A program made the position numbers and the translations under genes. A stretch of 36,999 nt of DNA, taken from assembly GCA_015655115.1 (NCBI GenBank), contig JAATFQ010000065.1:1-36999 (forward strand), given 5' to 3'. This DNA comes from Sphingobacteriales bacterium. GTDB lineage: Bacteria; Bacteroidota; Bacteroidia; Sphingobacteriales; Sphingobacteriaceae. Of the stretch, positions 15,539-24,665 are shown in pieces; position 1 is the stretch's first letter; every line of letters begins with the position of its first letter. The notes under the pieces were generated by a model. The model saw nothing but the letters and a program-made list of their open reading frames with translations. It made no database searches and had not been told where the DNA came from.

Positions 15539-16546
15539 ATGCGTAATATCAATATAAAGGAACTTGCTAAATCTCTGAACTTATCGACTTCTACTGTCTC
15601 CAGGGCCTTTCGGGAAAGCAGTGACATCAATAAGGAAACAAAAGATAAAATTTTAGCTGCGGCAAAGGAGCTGAATTATCAGCCTAATCATTACGCTAGT
15701 AATTTGCGTGAGCAGCGCAGTAAAACAATAGCTGTAATTGTTCCGGAGCTTGGAAATAACTTTTTCTCACAGGCTATTCATGGTATTGAGCGGATTGCGC
15801 GCGACAAAGGATATCATATCCTTATTTATTCTACAGATGATGATTATGATAAAGAAGTCGCTTTTATCAGGCACCTGCACCATGGGCGTGCTGATGGGAT
15901 TATTATGTCCGTTTCGGGTGAAGCTAATGACCATAATTATCTGAATGAATTTAACCAGCGGCTGCCGTTGGTATTTTTTGACAGGGTTTATGAAGATATT
16001 ATTACCCCCAGGGTTATTACTAATGATTATGACAGCAGTTTTTCTGCTTCGCAGCACTTGATTAAGCAAGGATGCAGGCGCATTGCCTACCTGGTGGTAA
16101 ATAAAAACCTGTCAATTGGTAAAACCAGGATGCAGGGCTACCTTGACGCGCTGGAGAAATACAATATCCCCTTTGATGATCAACTCATTGTTGACTGTAC
16201 AAATAGTTACAGGAAAAACAGTGTGATCCTGAAGAATATGTTCGCCACGCTGAAACCTGATGGGGTGTTCACATCAGTTGAACGGCTGGCGTTTGCTACG
16301 TACTATGCATGTTATGATCTGAACATCGCTATTCCTGCTGATGTTAAGGTGGTAGGGTTCTCTAGCCTGCAAATTGCCACCTTGTTAAATCCATCCTTAA
16401 CCACTGTTACCCAGCCATCAACTAAAATTGGTGTTGAGGCAGCTTTGCTTTTATTCAAGATGCTGGAAAATCCGGAAACTGTGAATAAAAGTGAGAAAAT
16501 CGTGCTGGATTCGAAGCTGATCAAGCGTAATTCAACTGCGAAATAG
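15539..16546 (+). CDS. LacI-family transcriptional regulator of the maltodextrin locus
   Basis: A 335-residue DNA-binding regulator: N-terminal helix-turn-helix (about 6-27, IKELAKSLNLSTSTVSRAF), hinge helix near 50-60 and a periplasmic-binding-protein-like effector domain (about 62-335). It stands immediately upstream of susC in the same orientation, and a perfect palindrome of the LacI-operator type lies in the gap. That placement suggests it controls the downstream genes in response to maltose or a maltodextrin; the ligand and sign of control are inferred, not seen. Well-studied Bacteroides starch loci use the unrelated SusR regulator instead. Confidence 0.93.
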   Translation: MRNINIKELAKSLNLSTSTVSRAFRESSDINKETKDKILAAAKELNYQPNHYASNLREQRSKTIAVIVPELGNNFFSQAIHGIERIARDKGYHILIYSTDDDYDKEVAFIRHLHHGRADGIIMSVSGEANDHNYLNEFNQRLPLVFFDRVYEDIITPRVITNDYDSSFSASQHLIKQGCRRIAYLVVNKNLSIGKTRMQGYLDALEKYNIPFDDQLIVDCTNSYRKNSVILKNMFATLKPDGVFTSVERLAFATYYACYDLNIAIPADVKVVGFSSLQIATLLNPSLTTVTQPSTKIGVEAALLLFKMLENPETVNKSEKIVLDSKLIKRNSTAK

Positions 16547-16570
16547 AGCGCAGTCCGGGGCAAAAATAGT

Positions 16571-16626
16571 GCTTAAAAAAGCGCATGAATAGATGCTTAA
16601 AAGGGGCTTAAAAAAGCCCGTGAATT
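16571..16626 (+). repeat. Tandem GCTTAAAAAAGC hairpins after lacI
   Basis: Two copies of a 21-base unit (16571-16591 and 16606-16626) agree at 18 positions; each contains GCTTAAAAAAGC, a short hairpin. A partial third copy GCTTAAAAGG lies between. The second copy extends to GGGCTT-AAAA-AAGCCC (16604-16619). No T-run follows, so it is not a classical terminator for lacI. Confidence 0.55.
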
Positions 16627-16730
16627 TACCTCCGAAATCATCCCTTTTTTTGAAAAAAAAGTAAGGACTCGCCGAAAATACGACGATTTCTGATTTTTCG
16701 ATCTTCATTATTTTGTCATTTAGGGTCAAA

Positions 16731-16760
16731 ATACCGGGAACGTTCCCGGTATCGTTCCCG
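16731..16760. promoter_or_regulatory. Candidate LacI-family operator (perfect 22-bp palindrome)
   Basis: Half-site ATACCGGGAAC (16731-16741) is followed directly by its exact reverse complement (16742-16752), with a central CG as in LacI/PurR/CcpA-type operators. The octamer CGTTCCCG at 16741-16748 is repeated at 16753-16760. It stands 184 bases after the regulator gene stop and about 290 bases before susC. Binding by the adjacent LacI-family protein is inferred. Confidence 0.65.
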
Positions 16761-16953
16761 TGAAATGTAACGAAATAGGCTTAGTGTAATAAAAACACTT
16801 TGTATTGTTTTGTAGATTTCATAATTTATTGTAAAGCAGAGTTTTATGAGTTATTATTTGATATAATAGGTCTTATTTTTTTGAAATTTAGGAGTGAAAT
16901 TAAGTGTGTTTTATATTTAAAACAATGTCTTAAAAATTATTTTAATATAAAAT

Positions 16954-16983
16954 TTTGAAATATCAACTGGGGTAGTAAATTTA
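16954..16983 (+). promoter_or_regulatory. Candidate promoter of the susC operon
   Basis: TTTG (16954-16957), an 18-base spacer, and TAAATTTA (16976-16983) match the Bacteroidota consensus except for the last base and one base of spacing. It would give a leader of about 50-55 bases before susC. Confidence 0.35.
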
Positions 16984-17043
16984 CCGTATGTGTAATACAC
17001 ACTATATTTTATCCAAATATATAACCATAAAAGAGTCTTAAAT

Positions 17044-20007
17044 ATGAAAGTATTTTACGTCATGAAGTACTGTCTGCTGTTGTTATTAACACTCACAGTC
17101 TTTGCTGTTCAAGCGCAAACCGGCACCATCTCCGGCAAAATTATTGATGAAACCGGACAGGGCCTTCCAGGCGCCTCGGTGATCATTAAAGGTACTACCA
17201 GAAGTGGCAGTACAGATGTAAACGGAAATTTCAAAATTGTAGGTGTAGCTAACGGGACTGTGACTTTAACAGCCAGTTATATCGGCTACAAATCTATTGA
17301 CCAGATCGTTGCTGTTAAAGGTAACACGGTTGTCAGTTTTAACCTTAAGCCGGATGCCCAGAACCTGAATGAGGTTGTGGTAATCGGTTACGGTACGGCG
17401 CAGAAGAAGGATCTCACAGGATCAATTACTACTGTAGGTGCTAAAGATTTTCAGAAAGGTAACATCACTTCACCTGAACAATTGATCGCTGGTAAGGTTG
17501 CGGGTGTATCAATTACGCCAAACGGTGGCCAGCCAGGTGCAGGAAGTACAATTCGTATCAGGGGCGGTGCATCACTGAATGCGAGTAATGATCCTTTGAT
17601 TGTAATTGATGGTATCCCTTTTAGTGGAAATACAATTTCAGGTGTTGCTAGTCCTTTGAGTCTGATCAATCCAAATGATATCGAAACCTTTACAGTGCTG
17701 AAAGATGCAAATGCAACGGCCATTTATGGTTCAAGAGCATCAAATGGGGTAATTTTAATTACCACTAAAAAAGGTGGCTCAGGAGAACCTAAAATTGATT
17801 TTAGTACGGTGAATTCTTACGCAACGGTAGCGAAAACGGTTGACGTACTGACAGGCGACCAGGTTCGTGACTATGTAAATGCAAATGGTAATGCTACACA
17901 AAAAGCATTATTAGGTACTGCAAATACAAATTGGCAGGATGTAATTTATGATAATGCATTCTCTACCGACAATAATTTAAGTGTTGGTGGTAACTTTAAA
18001 GGTCTCCCTTATCGTATTTCAGCAGGCTATTTGGATCAAAGGGGGCTACTGTTGACTGACCGTTTGAAACGAGCATCAGGTGGTATCACATTGAATCCTA
18101 CATTCTTTAATAAACATTTGAAAGTTGATTTGAATTTGAAAGGTACCATAAGCGAATCCAGATTTGCGAATCAGGATGCTGTGAATAATGCGATACAATT
18201 TGACCCTACTCAACCGGTTTATGCTGATAATAAATTTGGAGGCTATTATGAATGGATAAGTGCTTCCGGATTATTAAATCCAAATGCGCCTAAGAATCCA
18301 TTAGGTTTATTAGAGCAAAAAACTGACGAGGGCCAAGTGAACAGAAGCTATGGTAATTTGAGGTTAGATTACTCATTTCATTTCCTACCAGAACTACATG
18401 CAAACGCTAACGTAGGCTATGATATCTCGAAAGGTTTCGGAACTACTCATATCCCTTATTATGCAGCACAAAGTTTTGCATCAAGTGGAACTTCTACTCA
18501 ATACGATGCTGTTCAGGATAATAAATTGGTAGAGTTTTATTTAAACTATAACAAAGACCTAAAAGGTATTAATAGTAATATTAATGCTACTGCTGGTTAC
18601 GGTTTTTATGATAATGCGACCAAAACCTACAATTTCAATGCATATAATGACCTGGGAGGATTGACTGGTACGCCAGTTTTCCCTTTTGATATTCAGCAAA
18701 ATAGGCTGTTATCTTACTATGGACGTGTTGTATATACACTAGCTAACAAATATATTTTATCTGGTACAATGCGTGCTGATGGGTCATCGAAATTTGCTGA
18801 AGATGGCAGATGGGGCTATTTTCCTTCAGTTGGTTTGACCTGGAGAGCTATTGACGAATCTTTCCTAAAAGAAAATAAGGTGTTTTCTGATTTAAAACTG
18901 CGCTTAAGTTATGGAAAAACTGGTCAGCAAGATGGTATAGCTAACTATAGCTATTTAGCTAATTATCAGAATAGTATAAATGAGTCTCAATATCAGCTCG
19001 GCAATCAGTTCTATCATCTATATACTCCAGTTGCCTATGATAAAAATTTGAAGTGGGAAACTTCGGAAACTTACAATGCAGGTATCGACTATGGTTTCTT
19101 TAATGGAAGAGTTAATGGTAGTATAGATGTTTATTATAAGAAAACAAAAGACTTGTTAAGCAAGGTGCCAATTTCTGTAGGTACGAACTTTAGCAACGTA
19201 TTACTGACCAACGTTGGTAATATGGAGAATAAAGGTGTCGAATTCAACGTGAATGTGGGTATCATCAAAAGTGCTGACGTGAATTGGGATATGGGCTTTA
19301 ACTTCAGTTATAACAAGAATAAAGTAACCAACCTAACCTTAAATCCTGATCCCAATTTTAAAATCGGAACCGATGATAGAGGAGTAACCGGCGCAACTGG
19401 TACAGTCATAGAATGGAATACCATCAACAATTCACCATATTCTTTTTTAGTATATAAACAAGTCTATGATGCTAAAGGTGCACCTATCCAGGGAGTATAT
19501 GCCGACCTCAACAATGACGGTATAGTCAATGATCAGGATTTATATTTTTATAAATCACCAGCTCCTGACTATGTTTTGGGTTTCAGCACTTCATTTAATT
19601 ATAAAAAATGGACCTTAAGCACAGTATTACGTGGAAATATTGGTAATTATATTTATGACAATGTATCTTCTAACCTGTCAGTAGCAAGTAATATCCTGAG
19701 CACGAATGGAATTATTAATAATGCTCCAAGTACGATCTACGAAACTAACTTTTCAACCAATACTTACCTGAGCGATTATTACATACATAATGCATCGTTC
19801 CTGAAAATGGATAACGCAGGGCTAACTTATAACGTAGGCCGCCTTTCTCCTAATTCAAATGCAAACTTGCGCATTACTGCAAATGTTCAAAATGTATTTG
19901 TAGTCTCTAAATACAAAGGGTTAGATCCGGAGTCGAGCAAGGGAATAGATTATAAAGTGTACCCTAGACCAAGAACGTATAGTTTAGGTGTTAATGTTGG
20001 ATTTTAA
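17044..20007 (+). CDS. susC: SusC/RagA-family TonB-linked outer-membrane transporter
   Basis: Outer-membrane beta-barrel that imports maltodextrins together with its SusD lid. The 987 residues have a signal peptide (cleavage near AVQA, residue 24), a carboxypeptidase-regulatory-like beta-sandwich (about 27-105), a TonB-box/SusC signature NEVVVIGYGT (109-118), a plug domain (about 120-235) and a barrel ending in the C-terminal aromatic GVNVGF. SusD begins 17 bases later. No sigma/anti-sigma pair is nearby, so control is more likely through the LacI protein. Substrate is inferred from the neighbouring GH13 and GH65 genes. The second Met at residue 7 is a possible alternative start. Confidence 0.96.
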   Translation: MKVFYVMKYCLLLLLTLTVFAVQAQTGTISGKIIDETGQGLPGASVIIKGTTRSGSTDVNGNFKIVGVANGTVTLTASYIGYKSIDQIVAVKGNTVVSFNLKPDAQNLNEVVVIGYGTAQKKDLTGSITTVGAKDFQKGNITSPEQLIAGKVAGVSITPNGGQPGAGSTIRIRGGASLNASNDPLIVIDGIPFSGNTISGVASPLSLINPNDIETFTVLKDANATAIYGSRASNGVILITTKKGGSGEPKIDFSTVNSYATVAKTVDVLTGDQVRDYVNANGNATQKALLGTANTNWQDVIYDNAFSTDNNLSVGGNFKGLPYRISAGYLDQRGLLLTDRLKRASGGITLNPTFFNKHLKVDLNLKGTISESRFANQDAVNNAIQFDPTQPVYADNKFGGYYEWISASGLLNPNAPKNPLGLLEQKTDEGQVNRSYGNLRLDYSFHFLPELHANANVGYDISKGFGTTHIPYYAAQSFASSGTSTQYDAVQDNKLVEFYLNYNKDLKGINSNINATAGYGFYDNATKTYNFNAYNDLGGLTGTPVFPFDIQQNRLLSYYGRVVYTLANKYILSGTMRADGSSKFAEDGRWGYFPSVGLTWRAIDESFLKENKVFSDLKLRLSYGKTGQQDGIANYSYLANYQNSINESQYQLGNQFYHLYTPVAYDKNLKWETSETYNAGIDYGFFNGRVNGSIDVYYKKTKDLLSKVPISVGTNFSNVLLTNVGNMENKGVEFNVNVGIIKSADVNWDMGFNFSYNKNKVTNLTLNPDPNFKIGTDDRGVTGATGTVIEWNTINNSPYSFLVYKQVYDAKGAPIQGVYADLNNDGIVNDQDLYFYKSPAPDYVLGFSTSFNYKKWTLSTVLRGNIGNYIYDNVSSNLSVASNILSTNGIINNAPSTIYETNFSTNTYLSDYYIHNASFLKMDNAGLTYNVGRLSPNSNANLRITANVQNVFVVSKYKGLDPESSKGIDYKVYPRPRTYSLGVNVGF

Positions 20008-20024
20008 TAATTATAAAGCTAGAG

Positions 20025-21590
20025 ATGAAAAATCTATTTAAAATATTCACAGCTACTGCCATTATGCTGGCTACTTTCTCGTCTTGTAAAAAAGACCTGA
20101 ACCTGACGCCAACTAATGACATTACCTCTGAGGTAGCTTATGCTACCCCTGCAGGTTACAAACAAGTTTTGGCTAAAGTTTATGCCAGTTTCGCACTGAC
20201 AAGTGGAAATGGCTCAGGAGCGAGTGATCTCGGTGGCATTGATGCCGGTGCATCGGACTTCTTACGTCTATATTGGAATGCACAGGAATTGACGAGTGAT
20301 GAAGGTCTATGCGTTTGGAATGATCCCGGAGTATATGACCTGAATTATTTAACCTTCACTTCTGACAATATTATTCTTAGGGGTTTATACACAAGAAGTT
20401 TATATCAGATTACTATTGCGAACGAATTTCTACGTCAAAGTACACCAGACAAACTAGCCTCGCGCAATATCACAGGTACTGATGCAACTACTATAACAGC
20501 ATACAGATCAGAAGCGAGATTTCTGCGTGCTTACCAATATTGGGTATTAATGGATTTGTATGGTAATCCTCCTTTTCTAACAGAAGCTAATGAAATTGGG
20601 GTCATTGCTCCTGAGCAGATTAAACGCGCAGATTTATTCAAATATGTAGAATCTGAATTGTTAGCTATTGAAGCGGAATTGCCAGTAACAAATGACTATG
20701 GCCGTGTCACTAAAGGTGCCGCTGATATGCTGCTGTCACGTTTATACTTAAATGCTTCGGTTTATACCGGAACTGCTAAAAACACTGAAGCTATCACTTA
20801 TGCAAGTAAAGTAATTGCAGCAGGTTATTCATTAGAAACTACTTATAAAAACCTGTTTCTTGCCGATAATGACCAGAACAATACAGAGTCTATTTTTACC
20901 ATCAACTACGATGGGAACTTTGCTCAGAATTATGGAGGTACTACCTTCCTGGTCAATGCTTCTATCAATGCTGATATGAACCCTGCCGACTTTGGTGTTC
21001 CAAGTGGTGGTTGGGGTGGTATTCATGCTGCATCAACCTTACCAGATATGTTTACTGACGCAGCAGATAAAAGAGCAATGTTTTTCGGTGATAAAAAGGA
21101 CAACACTGATATTGGTGTGTTTGCTGATGGTTTGCGCGTAATTAAATTCAGGAACAAAACTCAGGCAGGTGTTACCCCAACTACTGTGGGTGGTACATAC
21201 AGCTCAATAGATTTTCCTTTATTTCGTTTACCAGAAGCGTATTTAAATTATGCTGAAGCAGTATTACGTGGCGGTTCGGGTGGTACAACTAGTCAGGCCA
21301 TTGCATATGTGAATCTTTTACGTCAACGTGCTTATGGCAGTACTGCCGGAAACGTTACTTCTCTTACATTGGATAATGTCCTTACCGAAAGAGCTAAAGA
21401 ATTTTATTGGGAAGGTTACAGACGTACAGACTTAATCCGCTTTGGTAAGTTCACGGATAACAGTTATTTATGGCCATATAAAGGCGGTATTAAAGCAGGA
21501 CGTGCGGTAGAATCTTACCGTACACTTTTCCCTTTGCCATCCGCCGATTTAATTGCTAATGACAAATTAACACAAAACCCAGGTTATTAA
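20025..21590 (+). CDS. susD: SusD/RagB-family nutrient-binding lipoprotein
   Basis: Surface lipoprotein that binds glycan and caps the SusC barrel. The 521 residues begin with a lipoprotein signal ending FSSC (C21), followed by KKDLN. The helical SusD fold is indicated by TPR-like segments such as SEARFLRAYQYWVLMDLYGNPPF, shown here as FLRAYQYWVLMDLYG, and by the C-terminal ERAKEFYWEGYRRTDLIRFG pattern typical of the family. It is 17 bases after susC and 13 before the susE-like gene, forming one operon. The charged KKD after the lipid Cys could be a surface-export signal. Confidence 0.95.
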   Translation: MKNLFKIFTATAIMLATFSSCKKDLNLTPTNDITSEVAYATPAGYKQVLAKVYASFALTSGNGSGASDLGGIDAGASDFLRLYWNAQELTSDEGLCVWNDPGVYDLNYLTFTSDNIILRGLYTRSLYQITIANEFLRQSTPDKLASRNITGTDATTITAYRSEARFLRAYQYWVLMDLYGNPPFLTEANEIGVIAPEQIKRADLFKYVESELLAIEAELPVTNDYGRVTKGAADMLLSRLYLNASVYTGTAKNTEAITYASKVIAAGYSLETTYKNLFLADNDQNNTESIFTINYDGNFAQNYGGTTFLVNASINADMNPADFGVPSGGWGGIHAASTLPDMFTDAADKRAMFFGDKKDNTDIGVFADGLRVIKFRNKTQAGVTPTTVGGTYSSIDFPLFRLPEAYLNYAEAVLRGGSGGTTSQAIAYVNLLRQRAYGSTAGNVTSLTLDNVLTERAKEFYWEGYRRTDLIRFGKFTDNSYLWPYKGGIKAGRAVESYRTLFPLPSADLIANDKLTQNPGY

Positions 21591-21603
21591 TCTTAGATAA
21601 GAT

Positions 21604-22647
21604 ATGAAATCAATATTATTAAAATCCATGGCGTTTTGCTTTATTGCTCTATCGTTATGGTCTTGTAAAAAAGACGAAACCCAGACCGTTGCAATTCCGG
21701 GAGCTGAGGGCACCCTAAAATCTTCAGTATCAACTGTCGTCTTAGATAAAACCATGCTAACTACCAATGTGATTACATTTAATGTTTCAGAAGGAAGCTT
21801 TGGTTACAATGGTGCTGTCAGCAATGTGCTGCAGGTTGCATTAAAAGGAACAAATTTCGCTACTGTGAAGGAAGCCCTTTTGGATGTCAGACCTACTACT
21901 AAATCGTTTACAGGCTTAGAACTGAATAATTTGCTGCTTGGTTTAAACCTTCCGACAACAAGTAATTCGGATGTGGAGTTTAGAGTTAAATCTACTATTT
22001 CTGCTTCTTTCACTCCTGTTTATAGTAATGTGGTAAGCTTAAGTGCGAGACCTTTCCCTTTAACATCCTGGATTTATGTTCCTGGCAATTATCAGGGATG
22101 GAATCCTGCAACTGCGGATAGTTTGGTTTCTGTAATGGGCAACGGTGTTTATACCGGAGTAATCAAGTTTGATGGAGGTAACTTTAAAATTACTACCGGG
22201 AAAAACTGGGATGTCGCATACGGATCTGCTGGTGAGGACAAAATAAGTACAACTGGTGGAGATATCAGTTCGGTTTCTGCAGGCATGAAACAAGTAACGG
22301 TAGACCTGAACAATAATACTATTGTAATTGCAGATGCTAAAGTCTGGTCTTTAATTGGTGCTGCCACCCCAGGTGGATGGGACAGTGATACAGATCTGAA
22401 AGTAGTGAACGATGGTACTAATTCCTTGTGGAAAGCTACTACCACCTTTAGTGCAGGAGAATATAAATTCCGTTTTGGTCATGATTGGGGAACCAGCTTA
22501 GGAGGCAATATCACCAATTTAGTGTTAAATGGGGGCAATATTAGTATGGCCACACCAGGCACATATGCTGTAACCTTAACTTTGAGTTACGATGGAACAG
22601 ATACGCCAAAAGTTACTGGCGGTACTTTTACGTTAGCCACAAACTAA
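21604..22647 (+). CDS. susE: SusE-like starch-binding outer-membrane lipoprotein
   Basis: A 347-residue lipoprotein (lipobox LWSC, C21, followed by KKDET) with an N-terminal SusE-type Ig-like domain (about 30-150) and two repeated carbohydrate-binding modules. Each repeat has a Trp-rich ligand patch: WIYVPGNYQGWNP in the first (about 155-245) and WSLIGAATPGGWDSD in the second (about 246-347), both followed by a strand with FDGGNFKIT or AGEYKFRFG. These are the SusE/SusF modules that hold starch at the cell surface. It ends the susCDE block before a terminator. It is shorter than SusF and is best called SusE-like. Confidence 0.88.
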   Translation: MKSILLKSMAFCFIALSLWSCKKDETQTVAIPGAEGTLKSSVSTVVLDKTMLTTNVITFNVSEGSFGYNGAVSNVLQVALKGTNFATVKEALLDVRPTTKSFTGLELNNLLLGLNLPTTSNSDVEFRVKSTISASFTPVYSNVVSLSARPFPLTSWIYVPGNYQGWNPATADSLVSVMGNGVYTGVIKFDGGNFKITTGKNWDVAYGSAGEDKISTTGGDISSVSAGMKQVTVDLNNNTIVIADAKVWSLIGAATPGGWDSDTDLKVVNDGTNSLWKATTTFSAGEYKFRFGHDWGTSLGGNITNLVLNGGNISMATPGTYAVTLTLSYDGTDTPKVTGGTFTLATN

Positions 22648-22651
22648 ATTC

Positions 22652-22695
22652 AAACCCCTGCGATGTCTTAGAGATTGCAGGGGTTTATTTTTATT
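22652..22695 (+). terminator. Rho-independent terminator after susE
   Basis: AAACCCCTGC (22652-22661) pairs with GCAGGGGTTT (22677-22686) and is followed by the T-rich stretch ATTTTTATT. It separates the surface-protein genes from the enzyme genes, and may let the two parts be expressed at different levels. Confidence 0.85.
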
Positions 22696-22813
22696 CAATC
22701 ATTATATGTTCTTCACTGTTTTCCATTCGTTGCCTTACATTTTTTCCAAAATTTCAACCAATTTTTTGGTTTAATTATTTCCTATGCTTAACACTGTATT
22801 TCTCCATCTGAAT

Positions 22814-24664
22814 ATGAAAAAGTTACTGTTTTTATTGATGTTAGCATTTACTGGTTCAAATCTGCTTGCACAGAAGCTGGATCGTATTGAACCGATGTTT
22901 TGGTTCACCGGAATGCATAATCCTAAATTACAATTGCTTGTCCATGGCAATAATATCGCTAATAGTACAGTCTCCCTATATTATCCGGGAGTACAACTGG
23001 TTAAGGTAAATAAAGTGGAAAACCCTAATTACCTGTTTCTTGACCTTGAAATTGCTGCCGACACAAAAGCCGGCAAATTCCCTATTACATTTAATGTAAA
23101 AGGAACGAAAAAATTAAGTTACACTTATGAATTGAGAAACAGGGATGCTTCAGCTTCCCGTATTCAGGGTGTAACAGACAAAGATGTGATCTATTTCCTG
23201 ATGCCCGACCGTTTCGCCAATGGCGATAAATCTAACGATGTGGTGAAGAGCATGGAAGAAAAGACCATGAACCGTGATTCTATGTATTACCGCCATGGTG
23301 GTGATATCCAGGGTGTGATGAACCATTTCGATTATTTTAAAGAAATGGGAATGACCACGATATGGATGACACCTGAAATAGAAAACGATGAACCACGAGC
23401 TTCCTATCATGGGTACTCAGCTACAGATCACTACAAAATTGATCCGCGCTTCGGTACCAATGAACTCTATAAAACATACGTGGAAAAAGCCCATGCCAAT
23501 GGACTAAAAGTTATTAAAGACATTGTGCATAACCATATGGGCCTCCATAACTGGATATACCAGGACCTTCCGATGAAAGACTGGGTAAACCAATGGCCGG
23601 TATTTACACAAACCAGCTACCGTGATGAGCCTGTAATGGATCCTCATGCGTCTGCTGCCGATAAGAAAAAGACTGTTGATGGCTGGTTTGTTGCTTCGAT
23701 GCCAGATTACAACGAAAAAAATATATACGTACAGAACTTCATTACCCAGAACCATATCTGGTGGATAGAATATGCCGGTATTGACGGACTAAGACTGGAT
23801 ACTTATGCCTATAATGATGCCGAGTACATGGCCGACTGGGCTAAAAAGGTAAAAGCAGAATTTCCAAGGCTGACTATCTTTGGTGAAACACTGGTCAACT
23901 CAGTACCTGCACAGGCATTTTTTACACAGGGAAATATCATTAACCGTGGCCTGGATACTCAATTGCCAGGGATAACAGATAATGTACTTAAGATGGCTGT
24001 TTATGAAGCTTTGAATGGGAAAAATGAATGGGTGGACGGTCTCTTCAGGTTATATAATACCTTGTCGCAGGATTTCCTGTATCAGGACCCATCACGTAAT
24101 GTTATTTTCTGGGACAATCATGATATGAGCCGTTTCTATTCGGTAGTAAATGAAGACTTCGATAAATATAAATCGGGCATGGCTTTACTATTCACCATGC
24201 GCGGCATCCCTCAGTTGTATTATGGTACAGAGATCCTGATGAAAAACTTCTCTAACCCTGACGGCTTGGTACGCTCTGATTTTCCTGGAGGATGGGCGGG
24301 CGATAAGACAAATAAGTTTACAGCCGCAGGCCGTACACCAAAAGAAAATGAAGCCTGGAACCTGGTAGCTAGACTGGCTAACTACAGAAAAAACAGCACT
24401 GCATTACAATCTGGCAAGATGACACAATATGTACCCGAAAATGGGATGTATGTTTATTTCAGGATGGATAAGGAAGGCAAGGGTAAATCCGTTATGGTAA
24501 TATTAAATAATGAGGATAAAGTTAAAACACTACAGACTTCAAGATTTGCGGAATCTATGGGGAATACATCCTCAATGGTGAATATTATCAGCGGTGAAAA
24601 ATTAAATACGATTAAAGAGATAACTGTGCCAGCAAAAACAACACTGGTTTTAGAACTGAATTAA
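22814..24664 (+). CDS. SusA-like GH13 neopullulanase/cyclomaltodextrinase
   Basis: Periplasmic glycoside hydrolase family 13 enzyme that breaks imported maltodextrins to shorter sugars. From MKKLLFLLML it has 616 residues: signal peptide (cleavage after LLA, before Q20), an N-terminal cyclomaltodextrinase-type domain (about 20-105), the catalytic barrel and a C-terminal beta domain. Catalytic residues are D329 (GLRLDTYAY), E358 (FGETL) and D437 (WDNHDMS), with conserved region I at DIVHNH (236-241). An ATG ten codons earlier (22784) would spoil the signal peptide. One base separates its stop from the pgmB start. Confidence 0.94.
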   Translation: MKKLLFLLMLAFTGSNLLAQKLDRIEPMFWFTGMHNPKLQLLVHGNNIANSTVSLYYPGVQLVKVNKVENPNYLFLDLEIAADTKAGKFPITFNVKGTKKLSYTYELRNRDASASRIQGVTDKDVIYFLMPDRFANGDKSNDVVKSMEEKTMNRDSMYYRHGGDIQGVMNHFDYFKEMGMTTIWMTPEIENDEPRASYHGYSATDHYKIDPRFGTNELYKTYVEKAHANGLKVIKDIVHNHMGLHNWIYQDLPMKDWVNQWPVFTQTSYRDEPVMDPHASAADKKKTVDGWFVASMPDYNEKNIYVQNFITQNHIWWIEYAGIDGLRLDTYAYNDAEYMADWAKKVKAEFPRLTIFGETLVNSVPAQAFFTQGNIINRGLDTQLPGITDNVLKMAVYEALNGKNEWVDGLFRLYNTLSQDFLYQDPSRNVIFWDNHDMSRFYSVVNEDFDKYKSGMALLFTMRGIPQLYYGTEILMKNFSNPDGLVRSDFPGGWAGDKTNKFTAAGRTPKENEAWNLVARLANYRKNSTALQSGKMTQYVPENGMYVYFRMDKEGKGKSVMVILNNEDKVKTLQTSRFAESMGNTSSMVNIISGEKLNTIKEITVPAKTTLVLELN

Positions 24665-24665
24665 T

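Larger units (their letters stand above)
16547..17043. other. Regulatory gap between the LacI regulator and susC
   Basis: This 497-base AT-rich stretch has no credible gene. From left to right it holds tandem hairpins after lacI (16571-16626), a perfect palindrome with an extra half-site (16731-16760), a long AT-rich run, and a candidate promoter (16954-16983) about 60 bases before susC. A second weak promoter-like pair is TTTG (16799-16802) with TAATTTAT 19 bases on. Confidence 0.6.
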
